From the NCBI RefSeq assembly GCF_022385335.1, contig NZ_CP092431.1, positions 6,200,001 through 6,264,000 of the forward strand: 64,000 bases of DNA. Direction: 5' to 3'. A program made the translations under genes and the position numbers. The notes under the pieces were generated by a model. It was given only the letters and a program-made list of their open reading frames with translations, did no database searches and was not told the DNA's origin. How positions within the stretch are numbered: position 1 is the stretch's first letter; every line of letters starts with the position of its first letter. Positions 16,792 through 26,133 of the stretch are shown piece after piece. The DNA is from Streptomyces deccanensis (lineage in GTDB: Bacteria; Actinomycetota; Actinomycetes; Streptomycetales; Streptomycetaceae).

Positions 16792-18287
16792 TGACTCTGC
16801 GCCCTGTCGACGACCTGTATGGCCAGGTGGCCGACATCCACGCGGGCTACGGCCTTCAGGACCCCGCGCACCGGCAAGCGGTAGAGGAGGCGTACGCAGC
16901 TTTCCGTGAGCACAGCGGGCCCTTCATGGTGTCCGTAGCCGCGGACATGCTCGACGACCTGCGTGCCGATGTCCAGCAGAACCCCGACCGGGTGATCGCC
17001 TTCCTCGGTCGGGACGGTCACAGCCTGGCCGCGGCCGTGCGCGGGCTGGATCCGGAGTTCTTCGACCGGCACTGCCGTGAAGTGGTGGTGTCCAGGGCTG
17101 TGGTCGATGCGGCGCTCCAGGACCTGGAGAAGAACGTCGGAGCGAGTTTTCCAGACGCCGAGGCATTCCGCGGTGCCCGCAAGAAGGTGGACCCGGCGGA
17201 CGTCGACGGTTCCTATCAGAACCTCACGGACTACCTCCGTGCCTCGGGAGTCCCTATGGGATTGCCGAACACTTCGGTCACCGTCGTGGACACCAGCTTC
17301 AAAGGCACGGTTCAGGAACTGATGACGGCGGCCTATCCGCAGACGGAGATCCAGGGCAGGTACGCGTTTCTGGCACTCTCCCCGGACGACCCGCACCCTG
17401 AGGCCAAGCAGGGCTACGTCTTCCACCAGGAGCCGGACGCCGTCTGGCAGGGGCTTCCGCAGTCGTACCTTCCGGAGCAGCGTTCGCAGACCTTCGGCAA
17501 CCAGGACGCACTCGGTGTGATCGAGGAGACGCTGCACGGGCCGATGGGCAGTCCGGTGAACATCACCGCGCAGGGCCCTCATCAGTTACCGCAACAGTTC
17601 GACCCGCAGCCGCTGGTGGGCATCAATCCGGTCCGCGTCGCGGATCAGTACCGCGATCCAAAGGTGCGCGAAGCCGTCAAGGCCGCCGCTGTACTCGCCG
17701 TGCACGACAGCGCGGTCGAGACCGCACGGAGTCGAGACGCCGGGCGCGACTGGAAGGGCGAACTCCAGCAGTCGCGGGAGAGGTTCACCGACCAGGTGCG
17801 GTCCTGGGTGTCCAGGGACGGGCAGACTGACGGCAGGCTCTCCACTGTCCTGGACAGCTTCGTCCGGCGCGGCGACAAGAACGTCGTCAAGGACCTGGAC
17901 AAAGCACTGAAGCACGCAGGAGTGAACCAGCAGGCGGCCGAACCGCTCTGGAAGCGGTTCGGCGAGTTGAAGACCCTCGAGGAGAAGAAGCGGTTCGCCA
18001 AGGACGCCACCACGCCGGCGCCCGGCAGTGGCAAGACACCGCAGGAACACCTGCGCGGGGTCGTGACCGCCGCTGGTAGTTTCCTCTCGCCGCAGGCCGG
18101 AGGTGGGGGAACGTCGGTGGCCAAGGCCGCCGGACTTCACCTGAAAGGAAGGTCTCCTGGCACTCCTGGTGCGCAGAACTCCGCGAACCAGCAGACCGGC
18201 AGGACTACCGGCGCAGGCTCCTGGCGAGTACCTCGACAGCCCGGGCCACCACCGCCGGGGAGCGACAGGGGAGGGCCGAAGCGCTGA
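16791..18287 (+). CDS. Unknown protein with FLGRDG / VDTSFKGTVQE motifs; contains a TTA codon
   Basis: 498 residues, start ATG overlapping the nucleoside hydrolase stop by one base. VIAFLGRDGHSLAAAVRGLD, VVVSRAVVDAAL and VTVVDTSFKGTVQELM resemble, in order, the FLARDG, SRxAL and VDIGWxGxxQ segments of HAD-like hydrolases found in glycan and lipid clusters, so a phosphohydrolase-like fold is possible. No full catalytic set is proven. The C-terminal ~200 residues are charged and end in a Gly/Pro-rich tail. Codon 266 (17586-17588) is TTA, which in Streptomyces makes translation depend on bldA tRNA. I do not know its function. Confidence 0.75.
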   Translation: MTLRPVDDLYGQVADIHAGYGLQDPAHRQAVEEAYAAFREHSGPFMVSVAADMLDDLRADVQQNPDRVIAFLGRDGHSLAAAVRGLDPEFFDRHCREVVVSRAVVDAALQDLEKNVGASFPDAEAFRGARKKVDPADVDGSYQNLTDYLRASGVPMGLPNTSVTVVDTSFKGTVQELMTAAYPQTEIQGRYAFLALSPDDPHPEAKQGYVFHQEPDAVWQGLPQSYLPEQRSQTFGNQDALGVIEETLHGPMGSPVNITAQGPHQLPQQFDPQPLVGINPVRVADQYRDPKVREAVKAAAVLAVHDSAVETARSRDAGRDWKGELQQSRERFTDQVRSWVSRDGQTDGRLSTVLDSFVRRGDKNVVKDLDKALKHAGVNQQAAEPLWKRFGELKTLEEKKRFAKDATTPAPGSGKTPQEHLRGVVTAAGSFLSPQAGGGGTSVAKAAGLHLKGRSPGTPGAQNSANQQTGRTTGAGSWRVPRQPGPPPPGSDRGGPKR

Positions 18288-18425
18288 ATCATGGCCACCA
18301 GGCCGAGCCGGCCAGGCTTCTGCGACGTGTCTGTGACGCCGTGGTGACGTGAAATCGTAGGCGAGCCGGGAGACTTGGGACCAAGTGTGGGGCCGGTTCC
18401 CCGGCACGACAGAGTGAGGGAACAG

Positions 18426-20378
18426 ATGCGTCGACCCAGCCGGGAGAAGAAGACGGAACAGAAGCGTTCGGCATCCTCGGCCGCCCCGGCGGCGGTGCCG
18501 GTCGATGTTCATGTCCCCGCGGTCGGCCCCGGGGCGGGCGCTGCCTGGATCGGAGGCGTGTCGGTCGTCGCGTCGCACGGCCAGGAGATCCAGGACGCCG
18601 TCCTTCGGCACCTTCACCGGATCGCCCTCGCTGCCGGACACCCCGTGCACGCCACGGTGCACGATGAGCGCATCGGGTATGTGGTGCCGTTGCGTGTATG
18701 CGTGGACGGTGCCAGCCAGTTCGCCGGCGAGCCCGTACGGGTGGCAGAGCCCTGGCACGTCGGCGAGGCGATTGCCGAGCCACAGACCGGGGACGCGGTC
18801 GCGCCTCGTTTTGCCGGCGGGCAGGTGTCCGAGACCGCCATGGCAGCCGCGCGTCCGGAGATCTCGCCGACAATTCGCCGCGACAGGTCGACCCAGATCC
18901 TGCGTGCCGTACCGGAGACGGCGGTACCGGAACAAGCGGTCGGCCCTGCGGCCGTAGCCGCGCCTGGCGCCGTTGGCGAGGTGCGGCATGAGCCCGAGGT
19001 GTGGCACGCACCGAGCGTGGCGGGCGCGTCTTCTGCCTCGGCCGGGGTGCCCGCGCCGGGGCACGCGGCCGCCGGGCGCCCCGCATCGGAAGCCACACCT
19101 CCTGCCGAGCCAGTGGTGGCTTCCGAAGCCCCGTACGCACAGGCACAGCGCGGTGACTCCGCACACGGCGACCTCACCTCTCGGACGAGGCGGGAGCCGA
19201 GCACCATGCGGTTGTCGGCGGTGGAGCCGACGGGTGCGGCGGAGTCCATCGCTCCCGGGACTCCCGGGCGCCCGTCCGGAGAGCCCCGGACGATGCCTCT
19301 CACCAGGGCGAAGCAGGGGCCATCGGAGTCGGCGACGGGTGGGGTCGCGCCTTCGACGTTCGTCCTGCGTAAGATCCCGGAACCGAAGGACGGTCCACTC
19401 GCGCAGTCCCCCGGGGCCCCGAGGCCCTCGCAGGACCCGCCCGGCACCACGGCCGAGGCAGGCAGGGCGGATCCGTCATCTGCCGGAAGTCGGCACCCGG
19501 CCCCGGCCATCGGTACCGTCTCACCCCCGACGGGTGAGTTCGGCCCGGTGACCGAACGCATCCCCGCCCCCGGGCCGGCCGCGGATCCGCAACCGTGGCC
19601 GCCGGGGCAGGGTCAGGAACCGGCTTACACCTCGGACTGCGGTGCGCATCCTGCGTCGCTTGAGCCGCGACCCTGGCCGCCGACCCCCAACCAGTCTTCC
19701 GATCCGATGCCCGCGATCGTGCCCCCTTCGGCACCGGCACCCGTGCTCGCGCCTCCGGAGGAGTCCGCGACGGACTCCTATGTCGCTCCCGAGTGGAAGG
19801 TCGAGGAAGAGGACCCCGGTCCCAAACCGGCCCCGGTTCGGGAGTTCGACGCGGTGGCTGAAGCCGTGTTGGAGTTGGAGGGGACGAACGGCGGTGCGAC
19901 CTCCCTCTTCGCGGAGCCCATGTCCCGCATCAACGAGGCCGTGAAACTGGGCCGTATCCAGGAGGCCGCGGAGATGGCCGAGCAGACCGTCGCCCAGGCG
20001 ACCGTCGCGCTGGGCCCCCAGCACCCCGAGGTCCTGAAGCTCCGCGAACTCACCGCCTACATCGCCTACTTGGCCGGTGACGCCCTCCGCTCGTTCCACC
20101 TCTCCCTCGACCTCGCCGGCCTCCGCCACCGCATGCGCGACCAGCGTGCCGCGTACGGCAACATCCAGAGCGCGGCGGCCGCCTGGCGCGCGGTCCGCGA
20201 CCCGTTGCAGGGCCTGCACCTGGGCCGCGACCTGATCGCCGTCTGGACCGACCTCGCCGCGGACGCCGGCCCCGCCGCCGACGACGTGGAGCAACTGGAG
20301 AAGGCCCGCACCCGCATGACCCGCCTCACCGACCGGGCCCGCGCCCTCGACTCCGCCCCCTACGCCCATGGCCAGTGA
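18426..20378 (+). CDS. TPR-domain protein B of the T4SS-like locus
   Basis: 650 residues from ATG 18426, preceded by GTGAGGGAACAG. The N-domain (HLHRIALAAGHPVHATVHDE, then RIGYVVPLRVCVDGASQFAG) and the C-domain (MSRINEAVKLGRIQEAAEMA; LGPQHPEVLKLRELTAYIAY; NIQSAAAAWRAVRDPLQGLH) match protein A, but the Pro/Ala/Glu-rich linker between them is about 350 residues longer. No membrane segment or signal peptide is visible. The two proteins probably arose by duplication and flank the nucleoside hydrolase pair. A scaffold joining cytoplasmic factors to the apparatus is plausible. Confidence 0.75.
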   Translation: MRRPSREKKTEQKRSASSAAPAAVPVDVHVPAVGPGAGAAWIGGVSVVASHGQEIQDAVLRHLHRIALAAGHPVHATVHDERIGYVVPLRVCVDGASQFAGEPVRVAEPWHVGEAIAEPQTGDAVAPRFAGGQVSETAMAAARPEISPTIRRDRSTQILRAVPETAVPEQAVGPAAVAAPGAVGEVRHEPEVWHAPSVAGASSASAGVPAPGHAAAGRPASEATPPAEPVVASEAPYAQAQRGDSAHGDLTSRTRREPSTMRLSAVEPTGAAESIAPGTPGRPSGEPRTMPLTRAKQGPSESATGGVAPSTFVLRKIPEPKDGPLAQSPGAPRPSQDPPGTTAEAGRADPSSAGSRHPAPAIGTVSPPTGEFGPVTERIPAPGPAADPQPWPPGQGQEPAYTSDCGAHPASLEPRPWPPTPNQSSDPMPAIVPPSAPAPVLAPPEESATDSYVAPEWKVEEEDPGPKPAPVREFDAVAEAVLELEGTNGGATSLFAEPMSRINEAVKLGRIQEAAEMAEQTVAQATVALGPQHPEVLKLRELTAYIAYLAGDALRSFHLSLDLAGLRHRMRDQRAAYGNIQSAAAAWRAVRDPLQGLHLGRDLIAVWTDLAADAGPAADDVEQLEKARTRMTRLTDRARALDSAPYAHGQ

Positions 20379-21144
20379 CCCCACCGGCAACCACCACGAC
20401 AGAGGACCCGCCCGGGCCCGCGCCTGGTTGCGACCCGCCCGCATGGACGAGCCCCGAGCCGGCGCCTCCGCCCGCCGCGCCGACGGTGGTGCCCCGCACC
20501 CGCGCCCTCCCCGCCCTCCGGACGCGCCGCGCGACCCGGCCGTCGCCCGACGCGTCCAGGCGGCCCACCGCCGCTCCCCGCGCCCGGCGGCCCCCGACCA
20601 CGCCGGTCCCCGCCCCCGGGTGGAGGTCACGGTCAACGAGCTGACCGGCACGATGAGTTGGCGCACCCTCGACCGATCGGCGCCTGCATCCGGCGCAGGG
20701 GACGGCAACCCGCGCACCCCACACCGCCGTATGCCCGGCCACACGGCCCCCTGGAGCGCCCGCGCCGCGGCCCTGCGCTCTGCCGGCCTGGACCCCTCCC
20801 GCGCCCCCGGACAGGACGCCGCTCCGATTGCGACGCACCCCGCAGCCGTACGGGCCGCCCTCAGCACCGACGTCGCGGCGCTCACCCCCGAGGCGCGGCG
20901 GAGCCATCTGGCCCGGCTCGGCGCCCTGCGCTCCGAAGCGGTCGCCGGTCTCGCCGAGAGCACCCGCATGCCCACAGCGGTCGCGGCCCGCCTCAGATCG
21001 ACGACCGCGACCCCGACCCACACCCACGTCCTCGCGACACGCGGCACGGCAACTACGACGCACCCACCGGCGTACGCACCGGCGTACGCACCGGGGGCGC
21101 GCCCACACACCCCGGCGGCTACAGCTCACCGCCCACAGCGCTGA
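20368..21144 (+). CDS. Basic Arg/Pro/Ala-rich protein of unknown function
   Basis: 258 residues, start ATG 11 bases inside the end of the TPR-B gene, so probably coupled. G/C-ending codons hold in this frame up to about codon 208. The N-terminal ~85 residues are disordered and basic. Short ordered-looking parts are VEVTVNELTGTMSWRTLD and a helical stretch VRAALSTDVAALTPEARRSH. Beyond about 20,995 third positions turn A/T-rich in this frame and the reading frame one base back looks better, so the C-terminus may be frameshifted. I do not recognise the family. Confidence 0.5.
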   Translation: MASDPTGNHHDRGPARARAWLRPARMDEPRAGASARRADGGAPHPRPPRPPDAPRDPAVARRVQAAHRRSPRPAAPDHAGPRPRVEVTVNELTGTMSWRTLDRSAPASGAGDGNPRTPHRRMPGHTAPWSARAAALRSAGLDPSRAPGQDAAPIATHPAAVRAALSTDVAALTPEARRSHLARLGALRSEAVAGLAESTRMPTAVAARLRSTTATPTHTHVLATRGTATTTHPPAYAPAYAPGARPHTPAATAHRPQR

Positions 21145-21242
21145 TCCGCACCTACCCCCTCCCCTCCCCGCCCGAGCCCGGCCGCCGCGCTCCCCGTCGA
21201 CTGGCCGGCCCCGGGCGTGGGGCGCTCACGCCATGCCTCCGC

Positions 21243-23419
<2,177 letters not shown>

Positions 23420-23489
23420 GGCCCCTCCTCCTCGCCCGGCCGCACCGCCGCGACCCCGAACCCTCAGCCCTCCCGAAGGTAACGCCGAG

Positions 23490-23541
23490 CACCCCCGACT
23501 GTCATGCCCGTATCGGGATACGGTCATGACAGTCGGGGGTG
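23490..23541. terminator. Long perfect inverted repeat between rarD and the quinone reductase
   Basis: Perfect 17-bp arms (CACCCCCGACTGTCATG at 23490-23506 and its complement at 23525-23541) enclose an 18-base loop that contains a second dyad (CCGTAT...ATACGG). It lies 114 bases past the stop of the minus-strand reductase and 71 bases before the rarD start. The stem suits a factor-independent terminator without a strong U tract; an operator role is also possible. Confidence 0.55.
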
Positions 23542-23590
23542 GGCGCCCCGAGGGGGAGTCCGGGGCGCCGTCCGGGGCGCGCGGCCCCGG

Positions 23591-23666
23591 CGTGCGCGGG
23601 CTCAGTCCTGGCGGGTCACGCCTTCAGGCCGTGCGCAGGCTCAGCCCCGGCGCGTCACGCCTTCAG
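23591..23666. repeat. 39-bp tandem duplication of the reductase 3' end
   Basis: Two head-to-tail copies with a 39-bp period (23591-23627 and 23630-23666) share gtgcgc-ggctcag-cc-ggcg-gtcacgccttcag. The right copy contains the last codons and stop of the quinone reductase gene; the left copy is its duplicate in the downstream noncoding DNA. Confidence 0.75.
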
Positions 23667-24509
23667 CGCCGCCGTGATCGACTCCTCGATCGGCGTGGTC
23701 GGGCGGCCGATGAGGCGGGAGAGGTCGCCGGAGGAGACGACCAGCTCGCCCTTGGCCACGGACGCGTCGACGCCCGCGAGGATCTCGGCGAGGAACGGGG
23801 GGAGCCCGGCGCCGGTCAGGATGCCGGTGAGCGCCTCGACGGTGACGGGGTTGTTCGCTATCTCCTTGCCGGTCTGCTTGCTCAGCTCGGCCGCGTACTC
23901 CCCGAGGCTCCACGCGGTGTCGCCGCCCAGCTCGTAGGTCTGGTTCTCGTGGCCCTCGCCGGTCAGCACGGCGACAGCGGCGGCCGCGTAGTCCGCGCGG
24001 GCGGCGGAGGAGACCCGGCCCTCACCGGCGGCGTGGGTGACGGCGTTGTACTGCAGCACCGGCGCGAGCTGCTCGGTGTAGTTCTCGTTGTACCAGCCGT
24101 TGCGCAGCAGGGTGTACGGCAGCCCGGAGGCGAGCAGCACCTCTTCGGTCGCCCGGTGGTCGTCGGCGAGCGCGGCCGTCAGGCTGCCCGGCGCGCTGGT
24201 GTACGCGAGGAGCGCCACGCCCGCGGCCTTGGCGGCGTCGATCACGACCTTGTGCTGGCCCACCCGGTCACCGCCGACCTCGCTGCCGGAGATCAGCAGC
24301 ACCTTGTCGCCGGCGGCGAGGAGACCGTCGAAGGTCTCGGGGGCGCTGTAGTCGGCGACGGCGATCTTCACACCGCGCGCCGCGAGCCCGGCGGCCTTCT
24401 CCGCGCTGCGGACGACGGCGGTGATCTGCTCGGCCGGTACCTTCTCCAGCAGACCCTCGACGACGAATGTGCCGAGGTGGCCGGTGGCTCCGGTGACGAC
24501 GATGCTCAT
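23655..24509 (-). CDS. NAD(P)H:quinone oxidoreductase, QOR2/NmrA-like SDR
   Basis: 284 residues from ATG 24509 with GGAGG nine bases upstream. The N-terminal Rossmann motif is VTGATGHLG, followed by LLISGSEVGGDRVGQHKVVI and LLRNGWYNENYTEQLAPVLQ, which are typical of QorB/QOR2 proteins that reduce quinones with NADPH. It is divergently transcribed from an HxlR-family regulator 90 bases away. This arrangement is known for QOR2/QorR pairs, where the regulator senses oxidants or quinones. The role is probably cytoplasmic quinone or electrophile detoxification. Confidence 0.87.
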   Translation of the reverse strand: MSIVVTGATGHLGTFVVEGLLEKVPAEQITAVVRSAEKAAGLAARGVKIAVADYSAPETFDGLLAAGDKVLLISGSEVGGDRVGQHKVVIDAAKAAGVALLAYTSAPGSLTAALADDHRATEEVLLASGLPYTLLRNGWYNENYTEQLAPVLQYNAVTHAAGEGRVSSAARADYAAAAVAVLTGEGHENQTYELGGDTAWSLGEYAAELSKQTGKEIANNPVTVEALTGILTGAGLPPFLAEILAGVDASVAKGELVVSSGDLSRLIGRPTTPIEESITAALKA

Positions 24510-24571
24510 GGTGGAACTCCTCCAGGGGGGCGGGTACGCACTCACCCTAGGGGGTGCACTAACTCTTCGAA

Positions 24572-24596
24572 AGTACCCACTTTGAGGTAAGGTACT
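24572..24596. promoter_or_regulatory. Probable HxlR/QorR operator
   Basis: AGTACC, 13 bases, GGTACT: a perfect 6-bp inverted repeat in the 90-bp divergent gap between the quinone reductase and its HxlR-type regulator, ending 4 bases before the regulator ATG. HxlR-family proteins bind GTAC-containing dyads of similar spacing as dimers. Occupation would cover both promoters, giving autoregulation plus control of the reductase. Confidence 0.55.
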
Positions 24597-24599
24597 GGC

Positions 24600-24995
24600 A
24601 TGGCCGTAAGTAAGGTGTCACCGCAGCCCGCCGCCACGTACGACACGGGCGCCGAGGGCATGTGCCCGCACCGCCTCGTCCTGGAGCACGTCACGAGCCG
24701 CTGGGGTGTCCTCGTCCTGATCGAGCTGCTGGAGCGGCCGTACCGCTTCAGTGAGCTGCGCCGCGCCATCGGCCGGGTCAGCGAGAAGATGCTCACCCAG
24801 ACCCTGCAGACCCTGGAGCGCGACGGCCTCGTCCACCGCGACGCCAAGCCCGTCATCCCGCCCCGCGTCGACTACTCCCTCACCGACCTCGGCCGCGAGG
24901 CCGCCGAACAGGTGCGCGCCCTGGCGGTCTGGACGAAGGACCGCATGGACGACGTGGAACGCGCCCGACGCACATACGACGAGACCCGGGGCTGA
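24600..24995 (+). CDS. HxlR-family winged-helix regulator, QorR-like redox sensor
   Basis: 131 residues. The HxlR fold is clear: HRLVLEHVTSRWGVLVLIEL, RPYRFSELRRAIGRVSEKML (with the recognition helix) and the wing VIPPRVDYSLTDLGREA. A single early cysteine, Cys22 in GMCPHRL, matches the conserved redox-active Cys of QorR/YodB/HypR-type sensors. Oxidation or quinone adduct formation at this Cys would release DNA and induce the divergent reductase; this is inferred from family knowledge. A 9-bp stem overlaps its stop codon and probably terminates the transcript. Confidence 0.88.
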   Translation: MAVSKVSPQPAATYDTGAEGMCPHRLVLEHVTSRWGVLVLIELLERPYRFSELRRAIGRVSEKMLTQTLQTLERDGLVHRDAKPVIPPRVDYSLTDLGREAAEQVRALAVWTKDRMDDVERARRTYDETRG

Positions 24996-25006
24996 AGCAG
25001 CCCCGG
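24984..25006 (+). terminator. Hairpin at the end of the HxlR regulator gene
   Basis: CCCGGGGCT-gaagc-AGCCCCGGG, a perfect 9-bp GC-rich stem with a 5-base loop that includes the regulator stop codon. It lies between the regulator and the convergent korB gene. Confidence 0.6.
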
Positions 25007-25044
25007 GCCCCGTCGGCCGGTCGTCCGCCCCGGTCGGGCGCGGC

Positions 25045-26133
25045 TCAGCCGACCACCGTCCAGGTGTCCCCGCCGGCCAGCAGGGCCGAGAGGTCGCCCT
25101 TGCCGTGCCGGTCGACGGCGGTGTCGAGCTGGTCGGCCATCTGCGTGTCGTAGACGGGCCGTTCGACGGACCGCAGGACACCGATCGGCGTGTGGTGCAG
25201 GGTGTCCGGATCGGCCAGCCGCGACAGCGCGAACGCCGTGGTCGGCGACGCGGCGTGCGCGTCGTGGACCAGGATCCGGGACTCGTTCTCGGGGGTCACG
25301 GTGACCACCTTCAGATCACCGGTCGCCTCGTCCCGTACGACGCCGCGCCCCCCGTCCGCCCCGAACCGGATCGGCTGCCCGTGCTCCAGCCGGATCACGG
25401 CCTCCTCGGCCTGCTGCCGGTCCTTGAGGACCTCGAAGGCGCCGTCGTTGAAGATGTTGCAGTTCTGGTAGATCTCCACCAGCGCCGTGCCCGGGTGGGC
25501 GGCGGCCTGCCGCAGGACCTCCGTCAGGTGCTTGCGGTCGGAGTCCACGGTCCGCGCCACGAACGACGCCTCCGCCCCGATCGCCAGCGACACCGGGTTG
25601 AAGGGCGCGTCGAGCGACCCCATCGGCGTCGACTTGGTGATCTTCCCGACCTCGGAGGTGGGGGAGTACTGCCCCTTCGTCAGCCCGTAGATGCGGTTGT
25701 TGAAGAGCAGGATCTTCAGGTTCACATTGCGCCGCAGGGCGTGGATCAGATGGTTGCCGCCGATGGACAGCGCGTCCCCGTCGCCGGTGACCACCCAGAC
25801 GGACAGATCGCGCCGCGAGGTGGCGAGCCCGGTCGCGATCGCCGGCGCGCGCCCGTGGATGGAGTGCATCCCGTAGGTGTCCATGTAGTACGGGAAGCGG
25901 GACGAGCAGCCGATGCCCGAGACGAAGACGATGTTCTCCCTGGCCAGCCCCAGTTCGGGCATGAAGCCCTGGACGGCGGCGAGGATGGCGTAGTCACCGC
26001 AGCCGGGGCACCAGCGCACTTCCTGGTCGGACTTGAAGTCCTTCATGGACTGCCGGGCCGTCGCCTTGGGCACGAGGGAGAGCGCCTCGATCGTGCCGCC
26101 CGCACCCGCGGTCTCCGTGGACCTCTCAGCCAT
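25045..26133 (-). CDS. korB: 2-oxoacid:ferredoxin oxidoreductase, beta subunit
   Basis: 362 residues. WCPGCGDYAI carries cluster-binding cysteines, VTGDGDALSIGGNHLIHALR is the TPP/Mg2+ motif (GDGD...N), and NNRIYGLTKGQYSPTSEVG follows. This is the TPP-binding half of 2-oxoglutarate (or pyruvate) ferredoxin oxidoreductase, which makes the acyl-CoA and reduced ferredoxin. It overlaps the alpha-subunit gene by 8 bases. The actinobacterial KorAB layout (fused gamma-alpha plus beta, no separate delta) suggests 2-oxoglutarate as substrate, but the sequence alone does not prove it. Confidence 0.92.
   Translation of the reverse strand: MAERSTETAGAGGTIEALSLVPKATARQSMKDFKSDQEVRWCPGCGDYAILAAVQGFMPELGLARENIVFVSGIGCSSRFPYYMDTYGMHSIHGRAPAIATGLATSRRDLSVWVVTGDGDALSIGGNHLIHALRRNVNLKILLFNNRIYGLTKGQYSPTSEVGKITKSTPMGSLDAPFNPVSLAIGAEASFVARTVDSDRKHLTEVLRQAAAHPGTALVEIYQNCNIFNDGAFEVLKDRQQAEEAVIRLEHGQPIRFGADGGRGVVRDEATGDLKVVTVTPENESRILVHDAHAASPTTAFALSRLADPDTLHHTPIGVLRSVERPVYDTQMADQLDTAVDRHGKGDLSALLAGGDTWTVVG

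Noticed and set aside
4026..21144. Integrative conjugative element with attachment sites
   Set aside because: No integrase, excisionase, relaxase, replication gene, flanking tRNA or direct att repeats were seen, and GC and codon use do not differ visibly from the neighbours.
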